A stretch of 5,681 nt of DNA from contig JAITTR010000011.1 in the NCBI GenBank assembly GCA_031286725.1, forward strand, positions 1 through 5,681, given 5' to 3'. Of the stretch, positions 1 to 5,681 are shown piece after piece. This stretch comes from Holosporales bacterium. Lineage in GTDB: Bacteria > Pseudomonadota > Alphaproteobacteria > RUG11792. Numbering within the stretch: the first letter of the stretch is position 1; each line of letters begins with the position of its first letter. The notes beneath the pieces are model-generated. The model made no database searches. It saw only the letters and a list, made by a program, of their open reading frames with translations, and was not told where the DNA came from. The position numbers were made by a program, and so were the translations under genes.

Positions 1-1833
1 TCTGCTCAACGCGCGCAGCACTTTCACAGCCGCCCCTGCCGCCGCGTCTCCGGATACGGCGCCTTGTAGCGCGTTACCGAGCGCCATGTCTTGCGGGACG
101 TACTCAGCTACCGCTCGGTTTCCTCCTCGCCCGTCCGACACCCGAGCCGCTGCAGCATTGCTAAAGTTCGTTCCTAACCCGCTTACGTTGTAGGCAACCG
201 ACATGGTGCCTTCGCTCAGGACTGCTGCTAGCAATGGCATTGATACTTGCCTACTCATATTTATAATTTCATCTTCTACTAAAGTGCAATGGGTAATGGG
301 GATATGATCTTTAAAAATTGCTCGAATGAATCCTGCGTTATCCATTATTATTTTAGTGCCATTAGAAGCTGTTAATAATTTTACTTTCGGGGCAACATGA
401 GAGTCATAAAAGCATATTCCGTCAATTAACTTGTATGGATTACCATCTATAATAGGAACAGCATTTTTACTACCCTGATAACGTCGCTGTATAAAGGTAG
501 CAAACCTATCAATACCTCCTTTATACCTTTCCTGCATTCTTTGATACATGTCTCTTATGGGGGCATTTATTCTTTCTAAGTCGGGAGTACCTCCTACAAA
601 CTCTACATAACCATTTCTATCCCTAACTTCTAGACCTGAACAAATCAATTTTAATGCTTGACCAAAATTTATATCAAGTAAACGCATAGCCTTCATTGTT
701 TTAGCAAGTATTCCTATATTAGTCCCATCCGCATAAGTTAAGAGTGGTTGGTTTCTCCAAGACTTAGCAGTTTTGGTAATTTCCAGCAATGACCTATATA
801 ACCTACTATTATCGCTAGTATCGTAGGGGTTAAATTCTACCGTCACACCGATTGTTGTTGGATGTTGTGCACATATATTTAATTTCTCTTCTGTAGTTAT
901 TATCCCATCCGTGTTATCTCCGTGGTAATCTAAGATGGAAAAAAATTCTGCTAAAACACTTTCTATAACATATATTTCAGATTTTTTATTAATTATTTCC
1001 TCTAAATTTCTAACATTAGTTTGATAAAAACCCATTTGGAAAAATAAGCCTTTAAAAAGAGAATTCACAGCACCACCACGATCATTACTAGCTAGCGGCT
1101 CACTTCCATAAGGAGCACAACCATCCCAAGTTTTTGCGTAATGATTCATTGGATCAAATAGTAAAGATCTAATAAAAGCCGACTGGTTCCCTTGCCACCC
1201 TGGATTACCAGAACGCATTATATCAGCAGCAAAACAATCTAATGGTCTTGTTATACGTTTAAGAGCCATTTTTTTGGAGAAGGTGGTACCGGTAAAGGAA
1301 GCAGCTTCGGTCAGCCCAAAAATCGCTTTAGTGGTTTCGGCGATTCTACTAATTAATGATTGTATTTCTCTTTTTAACTGAGTTCTTTTGTTCACAAGAG
1401 TTGGCACCGTGTTCAATATTGTAGTACGAGATCTTCTGTATTGGTCTTCGTTATCTGTATCAGACAGCGAACGCATTCCTGTGGAGCTTCTCAAATCAGC
1501 TATGCTTAAGCGAGAGAAAGTTTCGTTAATAAAACTTGTGGCTTGCATGGTTGTTTTTAGAATGTCAAAATCCTGCAATATAGCGTTATCGATTGTAACA
1601 TTTTTTTGGCTCAACTCCATTCTTACTGTTCGAAAATTAGATTCTAGGAATTGTTGCGACGTAAAAGAAGAAGGTATACTGTGTACTGAGCGTCTCGGTA
1701 CTGCGGAGCCCCGTGTGTTTGTAGACATAAATGTGCTAGCAGAAAAACTTTGGGAGGCGGTTAGATCACCGATAAATCCCCCCATACAAACGGATAATAC
1801 ACATGACATTAATAGAATTTTCTTACTTTTCAT
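1..1833 (-). CDS. Large exported protein of unknown function (partial, C-terminus beyond left edge)
   Basis: The frame is open for 611 codons from the ATG at 1833-1831 to the left edge, with no stop, so the C-terminus is missing. I do not recognise the family. The start is supported by a strong ribosome binding site (AAAGGAG at 1844-1838). Residues 1-22 look like an export signal: basic MKSKK, then a hydrophobic run (ILLMSCVLSVCMGGFIG). The cleavage site is unclear and neither C11 nor C16 sits in a good lipobox. The next 50 or so residues are Ser/Thr-rich. Residues 60-185 look largely helical and polar. Past the signal there are six cysteines (200, 239, 321, 398, 474, 516), an even number that would suit a disulfide-bonded periplasmic or surface protein. 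Residues 305-316 (GDNTDGIITTEE) resemble a degenerate EF-hand or dockerin-type calcium loop. The last 80 visible residues are Ala/Gly-rich and encoded by GC-rich DNA, unlike the rest. It could be a surface or secreted host-interaction protein, but that is a guess. The reading frame itself is secure. Confidence 0.85.
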   Translation of the reverse strand, partial: MKSKKILLMSCVLSVCMGGFIGDLTASQSFSASTFMSTNTRGSAVPRRSVHSIPSSFTSQQFLESNFRTVRMELSQKNVTIDNAILQDFDILKTTMQATSFINETFSRLSIADLRSSTGMRSLSDTDNEDQYRRSRTTILNTVPTLVNKRTQLKREIQSLISRIAETTKAIFGLTEAASFTGTTFSKKMALKRITRPLDCFAADIMRSGNPGWQGNQSAFIRSLLFDPMNHYAKTWDGCAPYGSEPLASNDRGGAVNSLFKGLFFQMGFYQTNVRNLEEIINKKSEIYVIESVLAEFFSILDYHGDNTDGIITTEEKLNICAQHPTTIGVTVEFNPYDTSDNSRLYRSLLEITKTAKSWRNQPLLTYADGTNIGILAKTMKAMRLLDINFGQALKLICSGLEVRDRNGYVEFVGGTPDLERINAPIRDMYQRMQERYKGGIDRFATFIQRRYQGSKNAVPIIDGNPYKLIDGICFYDSHVAPKVKLLTASNGTKIIMDNAGFIRAIFKDHIPITHCTLVEDEIINMSRQVSMPLLAAVLSEGTMSVAYNVSGLGTNFSNAAAARVSDGRGGNRAVAEYVPQDMALGNALQGAVSGDAAAGAAVKVLRALSR

Positions 1834-1835
1834 AG

Positions 1836-1844
1836 CTCTCCTTT
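1836..1844 (-). promoter_or_regulatory. Ribosome binding site of the large exported protein
   Basis: On the minus strand AAAGGAGAG lies just upstream of the ATG at 1833, with four bases between GGAG and the start codon. It is the best Shine-Dalgarno match in the window and fixes the start of the gene. Confidence 0.75.
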
Positions 1845-1853
1845 ATCTAAACT

Positions 1854-1884
1854 GTTAAAAATGTTCCTTTTCACTTATTTTAAC
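1854..1884. repeat. Inverted repeat in the leader of the large exported protein
   Basis: The arms GTTAAAA (1854-1860) and TTTTAAC (1878-1884) are perfect 7-base inverted complements separated by 17 bases. The element lies between a candidate -10 box and the ribosome binding site of the leftmost gene. It could be an operator dyad or a weak leader stem-loop. The arms are AT-rich in AT-rich DNA, so a chance match is quite possible. Confidence 0.3.
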
Positions 1885-1890
1885 GCCGAT

Positions 1891-1921
1891 TTTATACTTT
1901 TGCAATATTAATTTTTGACAA
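1891..1921 (-). promoter_or_regulatory. Possible promoter of the large exported protein
   Basis: Reading the minus strand, TTGTCA (1921-1916) resembles a -35 box and TATAAA (1896-1891) a -10 box. The 19-base spacer is longer than ideal. The leader would be about 50 bases. A perfect TATAAT also lies at 1952-1947, but no convincing -35 box sits 16-18 bases upstream of it. A sigma-70-type promoter somewhere in this 163-base gap is likely, but which box is used cannot be decided by eye. I see no GC-rich hairpin plus T-run here, so readthrough from the upstream transporter operon remains possible. Confidence 0.35.
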
Positions 1922-1996
1922 CCCTTTTATTTTTTTTGCTCATTTTATTATACTCTTACTTCATTAATCCTTATAATTCTTTTTAGAAATTACTGT

Positions 1997-2791
1997 TTAT
2001 TTTTTACGACGGGAGATAAAATAGGCAAGAGTTAAGCAAATAAAAACTATAGTCATAAGCATTGTTGCAAAAGCGTTTATTTTGGGGTCTATTCCAAATC
2101 TCGCGTAAGAAAATATTCGCATTGGGAGCGTCACATTCCCTGGACTTGCGAGAAAACTCGCAATTACTAAATCGTCTAATGATAATGTAAACGCTAGCAA
2201 CCAACCTGTCAAAATTGATTCTTTAATTATAGGGATTTTTATTTGTAGGAATATTGTTAAGGATTTTGCCCCAAGAGCCTTTGCGGCGTCTTCTATTGAT
2301 TTGTCGAACATTAATAACTTTGCTCTTATTGTAACGCAAACGTAAGCGACGCTTGCCAAGATATGACCTATTGATACGATTATGCAGCCTCTTCCTTTTG
2401 GAAATCCAAACGCGGATTTCATAAATACAAAAAGCATTAATAGAGAAAATCCAATAATTATATCCGGTATAAATATTGGGATTATTGTTCCTCTATCTAA
2501 TAAAGATTTTCCCCAAAAAGAGGATTTAGTCGCGGTGGAAATTGCCGCCAATAATCCGAGGAATACCGCTCCAGTAGCCGAGATTAAGGCTATTTTAAAA
2601 CTGTTTAACGCTGCGTATAACAAATCTTTGTCTTCTAAAACGCTTAAAAAAACTTGGAAAGAAAATCCCTTCCATATTCCTGGAACTTCAGTATCGTTAA
2701 ACGAATTTAAGATAACGAAAAATAGCGGAAGGTATAAAAAAGCATAGCCAAGTAAAAGAAACGATAAAGTCGTTTTTGATACTTTTCTCAT
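1997..2791 (-). CDS. PotC/PotI-like ABC transporter permease
   Basis: This 264-residue inner-membrane permease belongs to the polyamine (spermidine/putrescine) ABC importer family and has the usual PotC/PotI length. About six membrane segments are visible, at roughly residues 10-30, 63-86, 102-124, 134-156, 190-215 and 238-259. The EAA loop that docks the ATPase is at 167-187: E167, A169-A170, G174 and IKIP at 184-187. It is followed by the PotC/PotI signature LSLDDLVIASF (203-213) and TLPMRIFS (221-228). It is the last gene of the operon. Its ATG overlaps the stop of the binding-protein gene (ATGA, 2788-2791), and GAGG lies seven bases upstream (2802-2799). The usual partners, a PotB/PotH-like permease and a PotA/PotG-like ATPase, are not in the window. 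Family assignment is strong. The substrate is uncertain because the linked binding protein has a diverged pocket. Confidence 0.93.
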   Translation of the reverse strand: MRKVSKTTLSFLLLGYAFLYLPLFFVILNSFNDTEVPGIWKGFSFQVFLSVLEDKDLLYAALNSFKIALISATGAVFLGLLAAISTATKSSFWGKSLLDRGTIIPIFIPDIIIGFSLLMLFVFMKSAFGFPKGRGCIIVSIGHILASVAYVCVTIRAKLLMFDKSIEDAAKALGAKSLTIFLQIKIPIIKESILTGWLLAFTLSLDDLVIASFLASPGNVTLPMRIFSYARFGIDPKINAFATMLMTIVFICLTLAYFISRRKK

Positions 2792-3951
2792 ATTTCATCC
2801 TCATCTTGAGCGGAGGATAAACTTGCTTTTATTCGAGCCCATGCTCGATTGAATTTCCTCTCAAACTTTAAATCTGTTTTGGTTTTTGCTGGAGCGCCTA
2901 TAATTAGCTTTTTTAATAATTCTGGGTCTAATGGACATATATTATCGTTAACTTTTATTTTTTCGTCAAAATGTTTGGTAGCCTCCGGAATGTTCGTTAA
3001 AATTCCCAACGAGTTTGTTATTTTAGCTGCGACAGTTGAAGTCATCAAGTAGTTCAAAAACTTATGAGCATTTTTTTTGTTTTTAGATCCTTTGGGAATC
3101 GCCATGCAATCTATCCACAGAACGGGACATTCTTTTGGAAGTATGTACTTTATTTTTTTATTTATGCTCTCCCCGAGCATAATCGCTCTTGCCGCAATAT
3201 CCGAAGACACGATAGCCACGCAAATCTCGCCGGATAATAAATCGTTTACTACCCCATCCGAAGCAAATTTCGTCACATATTTCCTTATTTGTTTCAAAGC
3301 GTTGAAACAGAGTTTTACGCTTTTTATATCTTTAAGTTTGGAATCTATTTTTAAGTAAGCTTTGATTTGAGGAAATATGTCTATCAATTCTTGTGGAAAG
3401 CTCACGCCGTATTCTTTAAGTTTTTTGACTTTCTCCTCGTTGAATAATATGTCGTAAGAATCTATTTTTTCATTGGGAAATATACGATCTATTATAGAGC
3501 TTTCAAAAACGATTCCAGTTGTTCCCCAAAATAAAGGAATTAAATAATTAGTATTTCCTCCTGTTTTTTTAAATTGATCCGTAATTATTCCTTCAATATT
3601 TTTAATATTCGGAAGTAAATCCAGTTCCAGATTTGTATAAACGCCCATTAAAACCTGACGAGCCGCGTATGGTATAAACGACGGGCAAATTATATCGTAT
3701 TCGTTATTTGCCGCCAATAATTTCGCTTCTAATATATCGTTGTCGTCGCCTGTGTCATATATGACTTTTATTCCCGTTTCTTTTTCAAAATTTTTTATGA
3801 CTTCTGGAGGTATTACTCTAAAAAGAGTATATACGCTTATTATTTCCCTATTTTCGCGACTTTCGCGGCGACTGTTTATTAGAAACATAAAAGAAATAGC
3901 GACAGATATAACAAAAAACCAAATAATATAAGGTTTTAATTTACTTGCCAT
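2788..3951 (-). CDS. PotD/PotF-like extracytoplasmic solute-binding protein
   Basis: This 387-residue protein is a polyamine-type solute-binding protein, slightly longer than the roughly 350-370 usual for PotD and PotF. Residues 8-26 form one hydrophobic segment that could be a signal peptide or an uncleaved membrane anchor. There is no lipobox cysteine. Family landmarks are IPPEVIKNFEKETGIKVIYD (47-66), EYDIICPS (84-91), IPLFWGTTGI (138-147), LWIDCMAIPKGSKNKKNAHK (278-297) and the FLNYLM helix. Aligned from memory with E. coli PotD, the ligand acids persist: D281 for Asp257, D191 for Glu171 and E188 for Asp168. W279 matches Trp255. Several aromatic cage residues do not persist: Trp34 is L43, Tyr37 is V46, Tyr85 is I93, Trp229 is V248 and Tyr293 is I317. 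The ligand may therefore not be a standard polyamine. The gene starts directly after the TSUP stop and overlaps the permease gene by four bases. The family is confident, the substrate is not. Confidence 0.9.
   Translation of the reverse strand: MASKLKPYIIWFFVISVAISFMFLINSRRESRENREIISVYTLFRVIPPEVIKNFEKETGIKVIYDTGDDNDILEAKLLAANNEYDIICPSFIPYAARQVLMGVYTNLELDLLPNIKNIEGIITDQFKKTGGNTNYLIPLFWGTTGIVFESSIIDRIFPNEKIDSYDILFNEEKVKKLKEYGVSFPQELIDIFPQIKAYLKIDSKLKDIKSVKLCFNALKQIRKYVTKFASDGVVNDLLSGEICVAIVSSDIAARAIMLGESINKKIKYILPKECPVLWIDCMAIPKGSKNKKNAHKFLNYLMTSTVAAKITNSLGILTNIPEATKHFDEKIKVNDNICPLDPELLKKLIIGAPAKTKTDLKFERKFNRAWARIKASLSSAQDEDEI
2799..2802 (-). promoter_or_regulatory. Ribosome binding site of the PotC-like permease
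   Basis: GAGG on the minus strand lies seven bases before the ATG at 2791, inside the end of the binding-protein gene. Together with the ATGA overlap it points to translational coupling. Confidence 0.55.
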
Positions 3952-5001
3952 CTATTTTTTCCTTTTCTCCGTCAACTTTTGCATACACCGTTCCAATATA
4001 TAAGCTATCGCGCTTATTAAAGCAATACAAATAAGCGTATATCCTATGGAATTTCCGTCGACTAAAGCAAATAATGAAGATTTAGAAAAATCAGCTTGTC
4101 GTTGGGTTTGGATAGGAAACGAATTGTCAATTAGTTTGAAAATCTGTCTCGAAGCCATTAAAAAAACGACTATCGCCGAGATAGCGTTTATATAATACCT
4201 TTTTATATTATAGGTCAGCTTAACCCCAATAAACGACCCTAACCCCGCTCCGGCAAAAAGTATTATGACAAATACAATATCGCAACAATACCCGCTTTGC
4301 GAGTATATTATAGCCGTAATTGCGGTAATAACACAGCCAGAAAGAGCTGTTGTTCCATGAACGACAGGGCTTATTCTGCCAATGAGATACGTTATTATAG
4401 GAGCCATAAACAAGTTGTTTCCGCCGCCCAAAGACGCAACAAGCAATCCTGCAAGGAATCCTACAGAAATTGGTATGATTACGCTCATCTCGGTTCTTGA
4501 TCTAAGAAAAACTCTGTGAAACGGAAGATACAACATCCACCTTCTCATCATAACGGTTGAAATATGTTTCTTTTTCATTCGGTTTTTCCATTCCTTTACG
4601 CTTTGGAATAATATAATAAATCCGAAAATAATAAGCGCTGATGCGTAAACATAAATAAATTTTGTTAAAACGGCATTAGAGCCGGACGAATACTTAATCA
4701 ATAACCATTCGCAAACGCTTCCCAATCCTCCTCCGAATAAAATATAGGCCGCAAGTTGAAAATCTACGTCTCGTTTTCTGTTATAAGACAAAAAGTTAGT
4801 AAAATTTGTCCCAACGGCATGACAAAGCTGAGTAGAAACTGCAATCAAAGGAGGCACTCCCAACTCCATTAAAACCGGCGTTATAATAACTCCGCAACCT
4901 ATGCATAAAAACCCAGAAGCGAAACCGCCAAAAAGACCTGTGGAAAAAATTAAAAACGGATCGAAAAATAGTCCGGTAATAGGGAAAAATAATCTTAACA
5001 T
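3952..5001 (-). CDS. TSUP (TauE/SafE) family membrane permease
   Basis: This 349-residue polytopic inner-membrane protein belongs to the TSUP/TauE-SafE family, whose known members move sulfite, sulfonates, other organosulfur compounds or small organic anions. The duplicated family motif is seen twice. The first half has GLFGGFASGFLCIGCGVIIT (22-41), then LGVPPLIAVSTQL (47-59) and a basic NRKRDVD (74-80). The second half has GFLAGLLVASLGGGNNLFMA (181-200), then PVVHGTTALSG (212-222). Eight or nine membrane segments are likely. Two features stand out: a strongly basic central loop at 135-172 and a C-terminal extension, with a polar stretch at about 291-312 before a last membrane segment at about 317-337. 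It is longer than many family members (about 250-310). An in-frame stop lies three codons upstream of the ATG, so this is the earliest ATG start; no clear ribosome binding site precedes it. It is the first gene of the operon and its stop abuts the next start. The substrate is unknown. Confidence 0.9.
   Translation of the reverse strand: MLRLFFPITGLFFDPFLIFSTGLFGGFASGFLCIGCGVIITPVLMELGVPPLIAVSTQLCHAVGTNFTNFLSYNRKRDVDFQLAAYILFGGGLGSVCEWLLIKYSSGSNAVLTKFIYVYASALIIFGFIILFQSVKEWKNRMKKKHISTVMMRRWMLYLPFHRVFLRSRTEMSVIIPISVGFLAGLLVASLGGGNNLFMAPIITYLIGRISPVVHGTTALSGCVITAITAIIYSQSGYCCDIVFVIILFAGAGLGSFIGVKLTYNIKRYYINAISAIVVFLMASRQIFKLIDNSFPIQTQRQADFSKSSLFALVDGNSIGYTLICIALISAIAYILERCMQKLTEKRKK
3960..3964 (-). 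promoter_or_regulatory. Ribosome binding site of the binding protein
   Basis: AAGGA on the minus strand sits eight bases before the ATG at 3951, inside the last codons of the TSUP gene. It supports this start and co-translation with the upstream gene. Confidence 0.55.
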
Positions 5002-5164
5002 TCGCGTTTAAAATTTGGACATGTAAAATAAATGATACCCTATAGCCATCGCTTTTTTGAAAGAAAAATCCTTTTGAATTTAACTAATGGAATGTTGCTC
5101 TAATACTTTTTTAACTTTATGATAAGTAACAGCGTCGTGAAATACAGAATATGAAACCGTAAGC
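5002..5164. promoter_or_regulatory. Divergent intergenic control region
   Basis: These 163 bases separate the leftward transporter operon from the rightward Sel1-repeat gene and should hold both promoters. For the leftward operon the best -10 candidate is TATCAT on the minus strand (about 5036-5031), but I see no good -35 box, so that promoter is unresolved. The rightward promoter candidate is listed separately. No tRNA, small-RNA signature or terminator is apparent. Confidence 0.5.
5095..5123 (+). promoter_or_regulatory. Candidate promoter of the Sel1-repeat gene
   Basis: TTGCTC (5095-5100) and TATGAT (5118-5123) are separated by exactly 17 bases. The -10 box matches the sigma-70 consensus at five of six bases and the -35 box at its first three. 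Transcription would begin near 5130, leaving a leader of about 35 bases before the ATG at 5165. Confidence 0.45.
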
Positions 5165-5681
5165 ATGACCTTAAAAATAATCTGTTTGTTTCTTGCTACA
5201 ATTTATTCTGCGTTAGCATATAATAAATTTATAAATCATTATATATTTAATTGGATAGAAACAAATCCCAAAGTTGCGGAGGATTACTTACTAAATTCGC
5301 TTTCTAATCCGGAAGCTTCATATATATTGGGAACATTATATCTTGGAGGGTATAAAGGGTTTCCTCAAAGTTTGAAAAAAGCAGATTATTTTTTAACGAT
5401 TTCCGCAAATCAAAATAATCCCGCCGCTATAAGTTCTATTGGAGACGGGTATTATTGCGGTGATATTCGCAAAAAAAACTTGAAAAAGGCATTAGAATAT
5501 TATGAGAAAGCGGCCAGATTAGGATTTGGCCCAGCGCAATTCAACGCCGGCATAATATTGTTAAATACGGGAACCGCAGAGTCTGAATTAAGAATGGCGA
5601 TATTTTGGCTAGACAAAGCTTCTAAAAATTTGGATGATTTAGGTAGAGTAACGATTTCTGCGAAAAAATATAAGCTATATG
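5165..5681 (+). CDS. Secreted Sel1-repeat (TPR-like) protein, partial (C-terminus beyond right edge)
   Basis: The frame is open for 172 codons from the ATG at 5165 to the right edge. An in-frame TGA at 5138-5140 means no earlier start is possible. Residues 1-18 form a clear signal peptide ending in ALA, with cleavage predicted before Y19, so the protein should reach the periplasm or beyond. At least three Sel1-type helical repeats follow. The first is about 49-83 (PEASYILGTLYLGG, then a KKADYFLTIS helix). The second is about 86-121 (PAAISSIGDGYYCG, then LKKALEYYEKAARLG). The third is about 122-155 (GPAQFNAGIILL, then AIFWLDKAS). Sel1 repeats mediate protein-protein contacts; some bacterial members, such as LpnE and EnhC of Legionella, take part in host interaction. 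No function can be assigned here. The Shine-Dalgarno match before the ATG is poor. The gene diverges from the transporter operon, so a shared role is not implied. Confidence 0.85.
   Translation, partial: MTLKIICLFLATIYSALAYNKFINHYIFNWIETNPKVAEDYLLNSLSNPEASYILGTLYLGGYKGFPQSLKKADYFLTISANQNNPAAISSIGDGYYCGDIRKKNLKKALEYYEKAARLGFGPAQFNAGIILLNTGTAESELRMAIFWLDKASKNLDDLGRVTISAKKYKLY

Noticed and set aside
2..193. Open plus-strand frame in the GC-rich left end, ending with TAG at 191-193
   Set aside because: It is the complement of a much longer minus-strand frame that continues through it for 611 codons. GC-rich DNA has few stops in any frame, and the translation shows no recognisable protein.
1784..1801. 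Lipoprotein signal at C11 or C16 of the large exported protein
   Set aside because: C11 is too close to the N-terminus, and C16 is preceded by Val rather than Gly, Ala or Ser, so neither fits a lipobox well.
1388..1858. Plus-strand frame of 156 codons
   Set aside because: It lies antisense to the N-terminal part of the large exported protein, which has a strong ribosome binding site and a signal-like N-terminus. The plus frame has no comparable support.
1834..1996. Possible rho-independent terminator after the PotC-like gene
   Set aside because: The only hairpin near the stop (TTCT paired with AGAA around 1980-1990) is four base pairs long, AT-rich and lacks a following T-run, so it cannot be called a terminator.
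2004..2204. Minus-strand frame of 66 codons inside the PotC-like gene
   Set aside because: It is an out-of-frame overlap of the permease coding sequence with no ribosome binding site or protein motif.
2382..3931. Several plus-strand frames of 63-121 codons across the permease and binding-protein genes
   Set aside because: All are antisense to genes whose family motifs are unmistakable.
4297..4500. Plus-strand frame of 67 codons within the TSUP gene
   Set aside because: It is antisense to the second conserved half of the TSUP protein and shows no independent coding evidence.

Overview
The window looks like a stretch of an AT-rich Gram-negative chromosome. It carries proteobacterial-type transport genes (a PotC/PotI-like permease, a PotD/PotF-like binding protein and a TauE/SafE-type permease), a secreted Sel1-repeat protein and a large unrecognised exported protein. 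A host-associated alphaproteobacterium would fit the low GC, the Sel1 protein and the style of the transporter proteins. That is an inference, because there is no rRNA or other marker gene here.

Layout. Positions 1-1833, minus strand: the N-terminal 611 codons of a large exported protein of unknown function, cut off by the left window edge. Its last visible 80 codons (nt 1-240) are about 62% GC by hand count, against about one third in the next 60 nt and in most of the window. Positions 1834-1996: an AT-rich gap holding the ribosome binding site and possible promoters of that gene. Positions 1997-5001, minus strand: a three-gene operon read right to left. It comprises a TSUP (TauE/SafE) permease at 5001-3952, a PotD/PotF-like binding protein at 3951-2788 and a PotC/PotI-like permease at 2791-1997. 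The first two genes abut with no gap and the last two share ATGA. Positions 5002-5164: a divergent control region. Positions 5165-5681, plus strand: the first 172 codons of a secreted Sel1-repeat protein, cut off by the right edge.

How the genes may work together. The binding protein should deliver a small solute to a permease complex that includes the PotC-like subunit. The usual PotB-like second permease and PotA ATPase are not here, so they must be encoded elsewhere or the system is incomplete. The TSUP gene is the promoter-proximal gene of the same operon. The binding protein keeps the acidic pocket positions expected of polyamine binders but appears to have lost most of the aromatic ones, so its ligand is uncertain. 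The two outer genes encode exported proteins and are transcribed independently of the transporter operon or at its far end. No tRNA, rRNA, CRISPR array, insertion sequence or phage gene is visible.
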